A stretch of 64,000 bases of DNA, taken from NCBI RefSeq assembly GCF_900102315.1, contig NZ_FNBL01000013.1:53560-117559 (forward strand), given 5' to 3'. Source of the stretch: Celeribacter baekdonensis. Lineage in GTDB: Bacteria > Pseudomonadota > Alphaproteobacteria > Rhodobacterales > Rhodobacteraceae. A program made the position numbers and the translations under genes. Numbering within the stretch: the first letter of the stretch is position 1; each line of letters begins with the position of its first letter. Below, in pieces: positions 54,705 through 64,000 of this stretch. The notes beneath the pieces are model-generated. The model was not told the origin of the DNA. It saw only the letters and a list, made by a program, of their open reading frames with translations, and did no database searches.

Positions 54705-55325
54705 ATGCCCACCATCGAATCCCTCTTCGTCACCCGCCTCTATCACGCCGCCTTGTCCGAGTTTAAGCCCAAGATCGACGCGGATGAATTGGAACAGTCT
54801 TGTTATGTCATCGCCGAAGATGACGAGGCGGGTCAGGAGTGGTGTGAGGCGAATGATTATCCGGGCTACACCTCCTATGCCTCCCTCACCGATCTTGCTT
54901 GGCGCTTTCCGATCTTCAAATCCCTCGTGAAAGCCCTCGACAAACATGTCGCGGCCTTTGCCAAGGATTTGGAATTCAACCTGGACGACCGCAAGCTGGT
55001 GCTCGAAGATCTCTGGATCAACATCCTGCCCGAAGGCGGCACCCACGGCTCACACATCCACCCGCACTCGGTGATTTCCGGCACCACCTACGTGGCGATG
55101 CCAAAAGGTGCCTCTGCGCTCAAACTCGAAGACCCCCGCCACGCGATGATGATGGCCGCCCCGCCGCGCAACAAAGACGCGCGGCGTGAATTAAAGAGCT
55201 TTATCTACATGAAACCCAAGGTGGGGGACGTCTTGCTCTGGGAAAGCTGGCTGCGCCACGAAGTTCCGATGAATGGCTCGGAGTTTGACCGGATTTCCGT
55301 GAGCTTTAATTATCGCTGGGAATGA
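54705..55325 (+). CDS. 2OG-Fe(II) oxygenase of the TIGR02466 type
   Basis: The 206-residue protein has the jelly-roll signature of a 2-oxoglutarate/Fe(II) oxygenase: iron ligands in 'GSHIHPHSVISGTTYV' (His-x-His), the distal His in 'LWESWLRHEVPMN' and the 2OG-binding Arg in 'FDRISVSFNYRW'. Related short proteins are found in bacteria and tailed phages. The substrate is unknown. It is a single plus-strand gene within the ribosomal region. Confidence 0.8.
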   Translation: MPTIESLFVTRLYHAALSEFKPKIDADELEQSCYVIAEDDEAGQEWCEANDYPGYTSYASLTDLAWRFPIFKSLVKALDKHVAAFAKDLEFNLDDRKLVLEDLWINILPEGGTHGSHIHPHSVISGTTYVAMPKGASALKLEDPRHAMMMAAPPRNKDARRELKSFIYMKPKVGDVLLWESWLRHEVPMNGSEFDRISVSFNYRWE

Positions 55326-55415
55326 GTAAGAAATAAGACCTAGCGCATAATTCCTTGCGCCCCACCCGAATTCGGCTGAGCATAACTGAATAGAAATTGC
55401 TATTTAGGAAATAAA

Positions 55416-55913
55416 ATGCCAATTGCGATTATAGTAGAATGGTACGGACCTTACACGTCAATTGAAGGCCTTAAAGAGGAAGCCATTGCTTGGGGCAAAA
55501 AGTCACGCACACTAACACGCACACTATATATGGGTATATCAAGCAGAGAAGCGTTAGCCGAAAGCTCCATTAATTATATCGGCCTATCAACGTCTCCCAG
55601 CTCTCGGTTTGGCAAACACGAAAAGATGAATGATCCGATCAACAACGCATATTATCTTGGAGAAATTGCAACCGCTGGCTTGTCTGGAAGACGGACCCTA
55701 AAAACACCGACAGACCTGCACACCGCTGAAGGCGCACTTATTCATAAGCTGCAACCGACACTGAATACTTCAAGGAAAAGAACAGCGCCAAAAGACTGCG
55801 TCGTGATTTATTCGCGCTTTTGGGACATGAATGATGGTGTAACACCGATCCCCACCCCCGAGTTTTTTCCTGAGTTGATTGCCTATAACTCATATACTGA
55901 GAGTTGGTTATAA
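55416..55913 (+). CDS. Divergent GIY-YIG-like protein
   Basis: The 165-residue protein resembles a GIY-YIG nuclease module: 'TLYMGIS' near residue 37 in the place of GIY, 'NYIGLSTSPSSRFGKH' near residue 53 (YIG, then the catalytic-type Arg and a His), and 'EGALIHKLQPTLNTS' near residue 106 (metal-binding-type Glu and closing Asn). The sequence is AT-rich compared with the flanking ribosomal genes, a sign of recent transfer. It stands alone and ends at a terminator shared with rplP. Confidence 0.62.
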   Translation: MPIAIIVEWYGPYTSIEGLKEEAIAWGKKSRTLTRTLYMGISSREALAESSINYIGLSTSPSSRFGKHEKMNDPINNAYYLGEIATAGLSGRRTLKTPTDLHTAEGALIHKLQPTLNTSRKRTAPKDCVVIYSRFWDMNDGVTPIPTPEFFPELIAYNSYTESWL

Positions 55914-55920
55914 ACAAAAA

Positions 55921-55953
55921 CCCCCGCCGATTTCTCGACGGGGGGTATATTTT
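55921..55953. terminator. Bidirectional terminator between GIY-YIG-like gene and rplP
   Basis: CCCCCGCCGA (55921-55930) pairs with TCGACGGGGG (55935-55944) with one mismatch. A T-rich run follows on the plus strand, and an A-run precedes it for the minus. Two further short hairpins lie between here and the rplP stop. Confidence 0.78.
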
Positions 55954-56032
55954 TCAACTGGGGCGCGGCCCGCAGGTGTCTATGACACCCGCTCCACCGC
56001 TTGTGCGCAGGTGCCCCGTGGGGCACCCACTT

Positions 56033-56446
56033 TTACCAGTCTTCGCGGACCACGGTGCGGGTTTTGATCGGGAGTTTCATCGCGGCAAGGCGCAGGGCCT
56101 CACGTGCGACTTCTTCCGTCACGCCGTCGATTTCGAACATCACGCGGCCGGGTTTGACCTTGCATGCCCAATAATCAACAGAACCTTTACCTTTACCCAT
56201 ACGGACTTCGGTCGGTTTCGAGGTGACCGGCAGATCCGGGAAGATACGGATCCAAACGCGACCCTGGCGTTTCATGTGGCGGGTCATCGCACGACGAGCT
56301 GCCTCAATCTGACGCGCGGTGACGCGCTCGGGCTGAACGGCCTTGAGGCCGAATGTCCCGAAAGTCAGGTCAGAGCCGCCTTTGGCTTGACCATGGATCC
56401 GGCCTTTGTGGGCCTTGCGGAATTTTGTACGCTTTGGCTGAAGCAT
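56033..56446 (-). CDS. rplP: 50S ribosomal protein L16
   Basis: The 137-residue L16 starts '[19 protein letters not shown]' and contains '[20 protein letters not shown]'. It is the last gene of the rplB-rplP unit, because rpmC does not follow. Confidence 0.97.
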   Translation of the reverse strand: MLQPKRTKFRKAHKGRIHGQAKGGSDLTFGTFGLKAVQPERVTARQIEAARRAMTRHMKRQGRVWIRIFPDLPVTSKPTEVRMGKGKGSVDYWACKVKPGRVMFEIDGVTEEVAREALRLAAMKLPIKTRTVVREDW

Positions 56447-56459
56447 ATCTCAGATCTCC

Positions 56460-57167
56460 TTAGCGACGGCCGCGGTCGCCGCGAGGCGCCGGACCAGCTT
56501 GAGCTTCTTCGGCGCGACGGTCATGAGCCTGCGGGTCATGTTCCATAATCTCGCCTTTGAAGATCCAGGTTTTGATGCCGATGATGCCATAAGCCGTGGA
56601 GGCTTCGGCATGAGCGTAATCGATGTCAGCACGCAAAGTGTGCAGCGGCACGCGACCTTCGCGATACCATTCGGTCCGTGCGATCTCGGCACCACCAAGA
56701 CGGCCAGCGACGTTCACTTTGATACCCAAAGCGCCCATGCGCATGGCGTTCTGAACCGAACGTTTCATGGCACGACGGAAGGACACACGACGCTCAAGCT
56801 GCTGTGCAATCGACTCGGCCACGAGAGCGGCGTCGAGTTCCGGCTTGCGCACTTCAACGATGTTGAGGTGCAGCTCGGACGCGGTCATCGCGGCGATTTT
56901 TTTGCGCAGACCTTCGATGTCCGCGCCTTTTTTGCCGATGATGACACCCGGACGGGCGGTGTGGATCGTGACGCGGCACTTGCGGTGCGGACGTTCGATG
57001 ATCACACGGCTGATGCCGGCTTGTTTGCACTCTTCTTTGACGAAGTCGCGGATTTTGAGGTCTTCCAAAAGAAGATTCCCATAATCCTTGGTGTCGGCGT
57101 ACCAGCGGCTGTCCCAGGTGCGATTGACCTGGAGGCGCATACCGATCGGGTTAACCTTATGACCCAT
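56460..57167 (-). CDS. rpsC: 30S ribosomal protein S3
   Basis: The 235-residue S3 has a KH domain '[20 protein letters not shown]', a C-terminal domain '[20 protein letters not shown]' and '[20 protein letters not shown]'. It is involved in mRNA entry. It overlaps rplV by one base. Confidence 0.97.
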   Translation of the reverse strand: MGHKVNPIGMRLQVNRTWDSRWYADTKDYGNLLLEDLKIRDFVKEECKQAGISRVIIERPHRKCRVTIHTARPGVIIGKKGADIEGLRKKIAAMTASELHLNIVEVRKPELDAALVAESIAQQLERRVSFRRAMKRSVQNAMRMGALGIKVNVAGRLGGAEIARTEWYREGRVPLHTLRADIDYAHAEASTAYGIIGIKTWIFKGEIMEHDPQAHDRRAEEAQAGPAPRGDRGRR

Positions 57168-57547
57168 TAGTTTTGCTCCTCAACTTGACGCACCTTGATG
57201 GTGATTTCCGCAAACGGCTTCATGATCTTGCCAAACCGGCCACGCGCGCGCGGGCGACCGCGTTTCATGGTCAGGTTTTTGCCAACCCAAGCTTCGGCAA
57301 CGATGAGTTCATCGACGTCGAGGTTGTGGTTGTTTTCGGCATTGGCGATCGCAGACTGAAGACATTTCTTCACGTCAGCCGCAATACGCTTGTTGGAGAA
57401 CGTGAGGTCCGTAAGGGCCTTGTCCACTTTCTTACCACGGATCATCTGAGCCACGAGGTTCAGTTTCTGCGGCGAAACGCGAAGCATTTTGGTTTTGGCC
57501 ATTGCTTCGTTGTCAGCCACGCGACGGGGATTTGCTACCTTACCCAT
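57167..57547 (-). CDS. rplV: 50S ribosomal protein L22
   Basis: The 126-residue L22 has the alphaproteobacterial start '[20 protein letters not shown]' and the family end '[20 protein letters not shown]'. It lines the exit tunnel. Confidence 0.96.
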   Translation of the reverse strand: MGKVANPRRVADNEAMAKTKMLRVSPQKLNLVAQMIRGKKVDKALTDLTFSNKRIAADVKKCLQSAIANAENNHNLDVDELIVAEAWVGKNLTMKRGRPRARGRFGKIMKPFAEITIKVRQVEEQN

Positions 57548-57550
57548 GAC

Positions 57551-57829
57551 TTACTTCCGTTTCGCTTTTTTGTCAGCAGCGTGACCATAATAGGTGCGGG
57601 TCGGCGAATACTCACCGAACTTCTGACCAATCATGTCTTCTGTGACGTTGACGGGGATGTGCTTGCGGCCGTTGTACACACCAAAGGTGAGACCAACGAA
57701 CTGCGGCAGGATGGTGGAACGGCGGGACCAGATCTTGATGACCTCGTTGCGACCGCTCTCGCGAGCTTTTTCGGCCTTTTTGAGGACGTAAGCGTCCACA
57801 AACGGGCCTTTCCAGACAGAACGTGCCAT
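57551..57829 (-). CDS. rpsS: 30S ribosomal protein S19
   Basis: The 92-residue S19 starts '[20 protein letters not shown]' and holds '[20 protein letters not shown]'. Order and length are normal. Confidence 0.97.
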   Translation of the reverse strand: MARSVWKGPFVDAYVLKKAEKARESGRNEVIKIWSRRSTILPQFVGLTFGVYNGRKHIPVNVTEDMIGQKFGEYSPTRTYYGHAADKKAKRK

Positions 57830-57832
57830 ATC

Positions 57833-58675
57833 TTAGCGACCCTTCTTCTTAGCGTGACGCGAGCGGATGATGAGCTTGCTGGACGCCTTGTTCTTGTTGC
57901 GCGTTTTCGCGCCTTTGGTCGGTTTGCCCCATGGCGTCACCGGGTGACGACCACCAGAGGTCCGGCCTTCACCACCACCGTGCGGGTGGTCGATCGGGTT
58001 CATAACCACACCACGCACAGACGGGCGGATGCCCTTGTGGCGGTTGCGACCGGCTTTACCGAAGTTCTGGTTGGAGTTGTCAGGGTTCGACACGGCACCA
58101 ACGGTGCACATGCATTCCTGACGGACCAAACGCAATTCGCCAGAAGACAGGCGGATCTGAGCGTAGCCACCGTCACGACCAACGAACTGAGCATAAGTCC
58201 CAGCAGCACGCGCGATTTGACCGCCTTTGCCAGCTTTGAGCTCAACGTTGTGGACGATTGTCCCGATCGGGAGACCGGAGAACGGCATGGCGTTGCCCGG
58301 CTTCACGTCAGCCTTGGCAGAGGCGATGACTTTGTCGCCAACGGCCAGACGCTGCGGAGCCAGGATGTAGGCCTGTTCGCCGTCTTCATATTTGATAAGC
58401 GCGATAAACGCGGTGCGGTTCGGGTCATATTCGATCCGTTCCACAGTCGCTGCGACGTCAAACTTGTTCCGTTTGAAGTCGACGATACGATAGAGACGCT
58501 TTGCCCCGCCGCCTTTGCGGCGCATCGTGATCCGTCCGGTGTTGTTCCGACCGCCATTCTTGGTCAAACCCTCAGTGAGGGATTTGACCGGGCGGCCTTT
58601 CCAAAGCTCCGAACGGTCGATCAGAACCAACCCACGTTGGCCAGGCGTCGTCGGTTTATACGACTTGAGTGCCAT
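57833..58675 (-). CDS. rplB: 50S ribosomal protein L2
   Basis: The 280-residue L2 starts '[20 protein letters not shown]' and holds the C-terminal '[20 protein letters not shown]' next to the peptidyl-transferase centre. It is the first gene of its unit here; rplW, normally just upstream, lies 1.8 kb away. A hairpin in its leader (58699-58724) may act in attenuation. Confidence 0.97.
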   Translation of the reverse strand: MALKSYKPTTPGQRGLVLIDRSELWKGRPVKSLTEGLTKNGGRNNTGRITMRRKGGGAKRLYRIVDFKRNKFDVAATVERIEYDPNRTAFIALIKYEDGEQAYILAPQRLAVGDKVIASAKADVKPGNAMPFSGLPIGTIVHNVELKAGKGGQIARAAGTYAQFVGRDGGYAQIRLSSGELRLVRQECMCTVGAVSNPDNSNQNFGKAGRNRHKGIRPSVRGVVMNPIDHPHGGGEGRTSGGRHPVTPWGKPTKGAKTRNKNKASSKLIIRSRHAKKKGR

Positions 58676-58698
58676 TCTTTCTGTCTTCCGTCTAGCTG

Positions 58699-58724
58699 AG
58701 GCGGATCCTGTAACTGGTCCGCCT
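58699..58724 (-). promoter_or_regulatory. Leader hairpin before rplB
   Basis: AGGCGGA (58699-58705) pairs with TCCGCCT (58718-58724), about 25 bases before rplB. A second hairpin, GGCCTC/GAGGCC (58804-58826), lies upstream in the leader. Either could be a binding site for autogenous control. Confidence 0.4.
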
Positions 58725-58838
58725 GATGTTTAGCCCCCCGAAGGTGGCCATGTTGTAGGCCCCTTCAACCAAATGAGAGGTGCCCGAATTCACAATACCA
58801 AGAGGCCTCAGAACGAATCCGAGGCCACGCGATGGGTG

Positions 58839-58867
58839 CGTTTAGCAAGGATGGGTGGGGGTGTCTA
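58839..58867 (-). promoter_or_regulatory. Candidate promoter of the rplB-rplP unit
   Basis: On the minus strand TAGACA (58862-58867), a 17-base C-rich spacer and TAAACG (58839-58844). It is the weakest match of the set, but it has the same spacing and a similar C-rich spacer to the rpmC and rplO promoters. Confidence 0.45.
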
Positions 58868-58901
58868 GGGGGGAGTGGGGTTTCTCACCACATCTGTCGC
58901 T

Positions 58902-58930
58902 TTGACTTTTCACCCGTTCCGCACAATGAT
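58902..58930 (+). promoter_or_regulatory. Candidate promoter of the 481-aa gene
   Basis: TTGACT (58902-58907), a 17-base spacer and AATGAT (58925-58930), about 30 bases before the chosen TTG start. The -35 is good and the -10 is weak. Confidence 0.35.
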
Positions 58931-58956
58931 TACCATACGAATTGGGGAGATTGCAT

Positions 58957-60402
58957 TTGAGTATTTTCGCGACAGAGTTTCCGGCCAGACCAGATATTAA
59001 CAAAGCTAGGTTCACCGCCGCAGCAATTGCATGGATAAGAGGGATAAAAGCAAGCCGTGTTTTGGAAGAATTTGATGCCAAAGAGCTCTACCATGACGAC
59101 GCATGGCTCGAAACGAATGCCGGAGAGGCATTAGCGCTTAAATCATATGAGCATAATAGCATTTCCGCATTCGGTGTTCGTCTCGAGATACCCGACGACA
59201 TGGGTAGAAAATGGCGTACTGAATGCGTTTATTCACGCTTCGCTGACGCTGCCTTTCTGCGCATAAGAGGGCAATGCTTTGCTGTTGAACCACATGCGGT
59301 TTTAGAAACACCCAAAAAGCCATATTTTATCTCTCAATCAATTGAAGACAATTGGACTGCTTCAGACGGCAAACTACAAATCCAATCAACGCCTCATTAC
59401 TTGCAAACAAATGCATTAAGTCTAGCGCAGGCTATACTGACAGGGCACGCTACTGAATTTCTTCCATGCATTTATGTCTCTCGTAACAATGACAATAGCT
59501 TGCCTCTCGATCCAAATCGGCTCGCGAAAAAAATTGCAGGGCTTGGGCACATAGTTGTCGAGCCTGACAGAGGTTTTTCATTTGAGCTAATGAATGCCAG
59601 TAATCGCGAAAACCCGTATGCTGGTGCGATAGGGATATTTGCCCCTAGTGGCAAACAGCTAAGCCGTCTATTCAGGAAAGCAGATGACCGATCTGGTTAT
59701 AAACTGGAGACACTGTGCGCTTTTAGTGTGAATTCCTTCATGTCCGGTCTGGCCGCAAAACGCGGATGGGAATGGCAGCAAATTCAAGAAGAACAATCGC
59801 GCCTTCTTCGTGGGCAGATTTCATCAGAATCAACGGACAGTTTCAATGAATATATTGATTATGTAGATGCTGAACTTAAGGCTAAAGACGAACAAATTGA
59901 AAACCTGAAGACGCTGCTAGAGATCGCTAAGGCATCAAGCTCAAATGAAACCATGGATTCATCCGACCTGCTTCCAATCGCTTTGGCAAAGGTTATTGGA
60001 AGGGAGCTGTATGAGGGTGAATTTTCTGATCGCCTTAGATTTATTATAAAGCAAATGGCCGTCCTTCCAAACTTAGATGTGGACGAAAGAACTTCAGCGT
60101 TCGCTCAGGAATTTGTCAAATCAACAAACTTTACTGGGCGTGCTGCTTCGCTCATTGTCCAAATCAAGGCCGCGAGTAAAGACGGTAACGAAATGCCAAA
60201 GAGGCTTGGGGCACTTCTTTCAGCAATGGGCTATTCGAAAACCCAAGAAGGCAAACATCTAAAGTTTAAGGCACCAAGCGATCTGTTTGGGATGGCCGAT
60301 GAGGTATTGCCTTCTACGCCAAGCGACTCTCAACGTGGTGGGAAAAATCGAGGTGGGGACATTATTAGACATCTCGGGCTTTCAAATCTGCGTGGAAACT
60401 AA
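58957..60402 (+). CDS. AT-rich unknown protein inserted between rplW and rplB
   Basis: I chose the TTG at 58957, 7 bases after GGAG, giving ~481 residues from 'LSIFATEFPARPDINKARF' (first residue read as Met). No known enzyme motif is seen. The N-terminal ~300 residues look like a mixed alpha/beta region ('LPLDPNRLAKKIAGLGHIVVEPDRGFSF' in part). A coiled coil follows (~300-330, 'YVDAELKAKDEQIENLKTLLE' in part), then a helical stretch. The basic C-terminal ~70 residues ('GALLSAMGYSKTQEGKHLKF', then 'RGGKNRGGDIIRHLGLSNL') have the flavour of a small nucleic-acid-binding domain. The coding sequence is much AT-richer than both flanks. It runs opposite to the ribosomal genes. An anti-phage or mobile-element role is a guess. 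Confidence 0.65.
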   Translation: MSIFATEFPARPDINKARFTAAAIAWIRGIKASRVLEEFDAKELYHDDAWLETNAGEALALKSYEHNSISAFGVRLEIPDDMGRKWRTECVYSRFADAAFLRIRGQCFAVEPHAVLETPKKPYFISQSIEDNWTASDGKLQIQSTPHYLQTNALSLAQAILTGHATEFLPCIYVSRNNDNSLPLDPNRLAKKIAGLGHIVVEPDRGFSFELMNASNRENPYAGAIGIFAPSGKQLSRLFRKADDRSGYKLETLCAFSVNSFMSGLAAKRGWEWQQIQEEQSRLLRGQISSESTDSFNEYIDYVDAELKAKDEQIENLKTLLEIAKASSSNETMDSSDLLPIALAKVIGRELYEGEFSDRLRFIIKQMAVLPNLDVDERTSAFAQEFVKSTNFTGRAASLIVQIKAASKDGNEMPKRLGALLSAMGYSKTQEGKHLKFKAPSDLFGMADEVLPSTPSDSQRGGKNRGGDIIRHLGLSNLRGN

Positions 60403-60414
60403 CCTCACAACAAA

Positions 60415-60446
60415 CAAAAAACCCCCCGGCTCTCGCCGAGGGGCTT
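60415..60446 (-). terminator. Terminator after rplW
   Basis: CCCCGGC and CC (60422-60430) pair with GCCG and GGGG (60435-60443), with a run of A's before it that gives T's on the minus strand. It ends the rpsJ-rplW unit 35 bases beyond the rplW stop and may also serve the plus-strand gene. Confidence 0.85.
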
Positions 60447-60479
60447 CTTCATTTCTAACCAGATCCAGTCCGAAAGGAC

Positions 60480-60776
60480 TTAGAGACCGGTGGACACGTC
60501 GATCGAGTTGCCTTCTTCGAGTGTCACATAGGCTTTTTTGACGTCTTTGCGTTTGCCAAGCATCCCGCGGAAGCGTTTCGTCTTACCTTTGGTGACGACG
60601 GTGTTGATGGCTTTCACCTTCACACCGAACAGCTCTTCAACGGCTTTTTTGATCTGCGGTTTGTTGGAGTCGATGGCGACTTCAAAAACAACAGCACCGT
60701 TTTCAGAAGCCATCGTGGCTTTCTCAGTGATGATCGGCTTACGGATCACGTCGTAAAGTGCAGCTTTCGTGGTCAT
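60480..60776 (-). CDS. rplW: 50S ribosomal protein L23
   Basis: The 98-residue L23 has '[20 protein letters not shown]' and '[20 protein letters not shown]'. It sits at the tunnel exit and binds trigger factor and SRP. It overlaps rplD by 4 bases and ends its unit. Confidence 0.97.
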   Translation of the reverse strand: MTTKAALYDVIRKPIITEKATMASENGAVVFEVAIDSNKPQIKKAVEELFGVKVKAINTVVTKGKTKRFRGMLGKRKDVKKAYVTLEEGNSIDVSTGL

Positions 60777-61393
60777 TTGAGGCGAGCCTCCAGAGCTTCG
60801 ACAGCCGAACGCGTGAGCACGAGCGTGTCACGTTTCAGAATGTCGTATACGTTTGCGCCCATCGTCGGGAGAATATCAACACCAGCGATGTTCGCAGCAG
60901 CCGCTTTGAAGTTGGCGTCAATCTCAGCACCGTCGATGATCAACACGCGCTTCCAGCCTTGCTCTTTGATCGCTTTGGCGAGGAACGCGGTCTTTGCTTC
61001 TGCGAGTTTCGCATCTTCAAGGATCACGAGGTTGCCAGAGCCAGCCTTTGCAGACAGAGCATGCTTAAGCCCGAGTTTACGGAACTTTTTCGTCAGCTCG
61101 TGACCGTGCGAACGCGGTGTCGGGCCTTTGTAAATCCCACCTTTACGGAAGATCGGAGCCTTGCGGGAACCGTGACGTGCGCCACCGGTGCCTTTTTGGC
61201 GATAGATCTTCTTGGTCGAGTAGGACACTTCCGAGCGGGTCTTTACCTTGTGGGTGCCGGCCTGCGCGTTGTTGCGCTGCCAACGGACCACACGGTGCAG
61301 AATGTCGGCACGCGGCTCGAGGCCAAACAGGGCCTCATCGAGATCCAAAGTGCCGGCTTTGCCGCCGTCGAGTTTGATCACATCAAGTTTCAT
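60773..61393 (-). CDS. rplD: 50S ribosomal protein L4
   Basis: The 206-residue L4 has the tunnel loop '[20 protein letters not shown]' and '[20 protein letters not shown]'. In many bacteria L4 also represses the S10 operon. It overlaps rplC and rplW by 4 bases each. Confidence 0.97.
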   Translation of the reverse strand: MKLDVIKLDGGKAGTLDLDEALFGLEPRADILHRVVRWQRNNAQAGTHKVKTRSEVSYSTKKIYRQKGTGGARHGSRKAPIFRKGGIYKGPTPRSHGHELTKKFRKLGLKHALSAKAGSGNLVILEDAKLAEAKTAFLAKAIKEQGWKRVLIIDGAEIDANFKAAAANIAGVDILPTMGANVYDILKRDTLVLTRSAVEALEARLK

Positions 61394-62127
61394 GCTTCAC
61401 CCCCTTCTACTGGTGCTTCTGCAGCAGGAGCTTCAGCGACCGGAGCTTGTGCGGATTTCAGAGCAGCCGGAAGCGGCGCGTTCTCTGGGAACGGCTTTTT
61501 CATGGCGTCTTTGACCGTAACCCAGCCACCTTTGGAGCCCGGAACGGCGCCTTTGACCATGATCAAGCCACGGTCAGCGTCGGTGCGAACGACCTGAAGG
61601 TTTTGGGTGGTGACGCGGGCAGAGCCCATGTGACCGGCCATTTTTTTGCCTTTAAAGACTTTGCCCGGATCCTGACACTGACCCGTGGAGCCGTGCGAAC
61701 GGTGGGACACGGACACACCGTGCGACGCACGCAGACCGCCAAAGTTGTGGCGTTTCATCGCACCGGCAAACCCTTTACCGATGGATGTCCCGGACACGTC
61801 AACGAACTGACCTTCAAAGTAGTGCTCGGCAGAAATTTCTGCGCCGACTTCGATGAGGTTGGCTTCGTCCACGCGGAATTCCGCAACTTTACGCTTCGGA
61901 GCCACGTTTGCAGCGGCAAAGTGACCGCGCATAGCTGCCGAGGTGCGTTTTGCTTTTGCGTTGCCAGCACCGAGTTGAACAGCTGTGTAGCCGTCTTTAT
62001 CAACGGTACGCTGAGCCACAACTTGCAGGTTTTCGAGCTGAAGAACGGTCACAGGGATCTGTTTGCCGTCTTCCATGAACAAGCGGGTCATGCCCACTTT
62101 CTTCGCGATGATACCAGAGCGCAACAT
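61390..62127 (-). CDS. rplC: 50S ribosomal protein L3
   Basis: The 245-residue L3 starts '[20 protein letters not shown]' and holds '[20 protein letters not shown]'. The C-terminus has an Ala/Pro/Glu-rich extension of ~25 residues ('[20 protein letters not shown]'), as in other Rhodobacteraceae. Confidence 0.97.
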   Translation of the reverse strand: MLRSGIIAKKVGMTRLFMEDGKQIPVTVLQLENLQVVAQRTVDKDGYTAVQLGAGNAKAKRTSAAMRGHFAAANVAPKRKVAEFRVDEANLIEVGAEISAEHYFEGQFVDVSGTSIGKGFAGAMKRHNFGGLRASHGVSVSHRSHGSTGQCQDPGKVFKGKKMAGHMGSARVTTQNLQVVRTDADRGLIMVKGAVPGSKGGWVTVKDAMKKPFPENAPLPAALKSAQAPVAEAPAAEAPVEGGEA

Positions 62128-62142
62128 ATCTACGTGCCCTCC

Positions 62143-62451
62143 TTAAACTTTGATCTCGACGTCAACACCAGCGGCGAGGTCGAGCTTCATCAGCGCGTCA
62201 ACGGTCTGGGGCGTCGGATCAACGATGTCGAGAAGACGCTTGTGCGTCCGGATCTCAAACTGATCGCGGGATTTTTTATCGATGTGCGGACCACGGAGAA
62301 CCGTGAACTTTTCGATCTTGTTCGGAAGCGGGATCGGGCCACGGACAGTCGCGCCGGTGCGCTTTGCCGTATTTACGATTTCCTGGGTGCTGGAATCGAG
62401 CACGCGGAAATCAAATGCCTTCAGCCGAATGCGAATATTTTGCGACTGCAT
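62143..62451 (-). CDS. rpsJ: 30S ribosomal protein S10
   Basis: The 102-residue S10 starts '[20 protein letters not shown]' and holds '[20 protein letters not shown]'. It is the first gene of the S10 unit, preceded by its own promoter. It also acts in transcription antitermination with NusB. Confidence 0.97.
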   Translation of the reverse strand: MQSQNIRIRLKAFDFRVLDSSTQEIVNTAKRTGATVRGPIPLPNKIEKFTVLRGPHIDKKSRDQFEIRTHKRLLDIVDPTPQTVDALMKLDLAAGVDVEIKV

Positions 62452-62570
62452 AATATAGCCTTTCGCGGCTTAAAGTTGAGAGGTGGAAAACGCACCATTG
62501 CGCCGCCACGTCGAACTGAAAAGGGCGAGTCACGACTCACCCTCCTCTTTCACACGAAGTGAATTGCTGC

Positions 62571-62599
62571 CCAATACAGGGGGGATTGGAGCAGATCAA
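62571..62599 (-). promoter_or_regulatory. Promoter of the rpsJ-rplW unit
   Basis: On the minus strand TTGATC (62594-62599), a 17-base spacer with a run of C's, and TATTGG (62571-62576), about 120 bases before rpsJ. A dyad, GAGTCGTGACTC (about 62527-62538), lies in the leader. Confidence 0.72.
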
Positions 62600-62657
62600 C
62601 ATCTAATGCCGATACCCGTGTGATTTATTGGGATTTTACGCGGTTTTGTCTTTGCAA

Positions 62658-62683
62658 AAAGGGCGCCCCGAGGGACGCCCTTT
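62658..62683 (-). terminator. Terminator after tuf
   Basis: AAAGGGCG (62658-62665) pairs perfectly with CGCCCTTT (62676-62683), with further A's before it, giving T's on the minus strand. It separates tuf from the rpsJ unit. Confidence 0.82.
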
Positions 62684-62710
62684 CTTAATCACAACCGTTA
62701 TGGGTTCTCA

Positions 62711-62732
62711 TTGCTTTTGCAAGCAAAAGCAA
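62711..62732. repeat. Perfect inverted repeat downstream of tuf
   Basis: TTGCTTTTGC (62711-62720) and its exact complement GCAAAAGCAA (62723-62732) are separated by two bases. It may be an mRNA-stabilising hairpin or a protein site; there is no T-run, so it is not a typical terminator. Confidence 0.5.
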
Positions 62733-62771
62733 CTGCCACCCGCTGGTCAGAGTTTCTTACAGAAACTCGAC

Positions 62772-62824
62772 CTTACTCAACGATCTTCGACACACCTTAT
62801 TCGTGCGTCTCGTGATCGTCTCGC

Positions 62825-62846
<22 letters not shown>
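62772..62846. repeat. Direct repeat of the tuf 3' end
   Basis: A 23-base sequence at 62824-62846, covering the last codons and stop of tuf, occurs again exactly at 62772-62794, 52 bases away in the downstream spacer. It looks like the scar of a duplication or of recombination between tuf copies. Confidence 0.6.

Positions 62847-64000
<1,154 letters not shown>

Noticed and set aside
57173..58699. 508-codon plus-strand ORF opposite rplB, rpsS and rplV
   Set aside because: It is the antisense shadow of three certain ribosomal genes.

Overview
The window looks like chromosomal DNA of an alphaproteobacterium of the Rhodobacteraceae (roseobacter) type. The basis is gene content and order: rpmH-rnpA-yidD-ttcA-yidC-yihA-argB, an aapJQMP amino-acid ABC transporter, an ATP12-type assembly chaperone, a LuxR/LuxI pair, and an S10-spc-alpha ribosomal region with adk between secY and rpsM. 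The core DNA is GC-rich; a few inserted genes are clearly AT-richer. The species cannot be named from the sequence alone.

Layout. 1-3.9 kb: accessory block of a partial Phd-like antitoxin, an HNH endonuclease paired with an unknown 380-aa protein, and a second HNH-like protein, lying on the 3' side of a tRNA-Arg(ACG) gene. 4-7.7 kb: TVP38-family membrane protein, MerA/LpdA-like flavoprotein, orphan histidine kinase. 7.8-15.4 kb: rpmH to sixA, housekeeping. 15.6-29.6 kb: a large phosphonate locus with phnFGHIJKLM, phnCDEE, a hexapeptide acyltransferase, and a convergent three-gene operon (PhnM-like amidohydrolase, MFS transporter, TIM-barrel protein). A shared operator-like motif precedes phnF, phnC and the second phnM, and a Pho box precedes phnC. 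29.9-34.4 kb: aapJQMP. 34.6-38.8 kb: ATP12, HAD phosphatase, RluC-type synthase, CrcB, RarA. 38.9-40.1 kb: luxI and luxR. 40.4-64 kb: rplQ to tuf on the minus strand.

The main surprises are these. (1) PhnJ, the C-P lyase catalytic subunit, keeps only one of the four cysteines that define the family. (2) The ribosomal superoperon is cut at three points (rplW/rplB, rplP/rpmC, rpmD/rplO) by unrelated cargo. Each upstream block ends in a terminator and each downstream block restarts from a promoter of one shared design. (3) The cargo includes an AT-rich 481-aa protein of unknown function with a coiled coil, a GIY-YIG-like protein, a decayed gene, an ECF sigma/anti-sigma operon, and two previously hidden small paralogous proteins (40 and 46 aa) flanking a DUF1127 gene.

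All functional calls come from reading the sequence and from general family knowledge; no database search was run.
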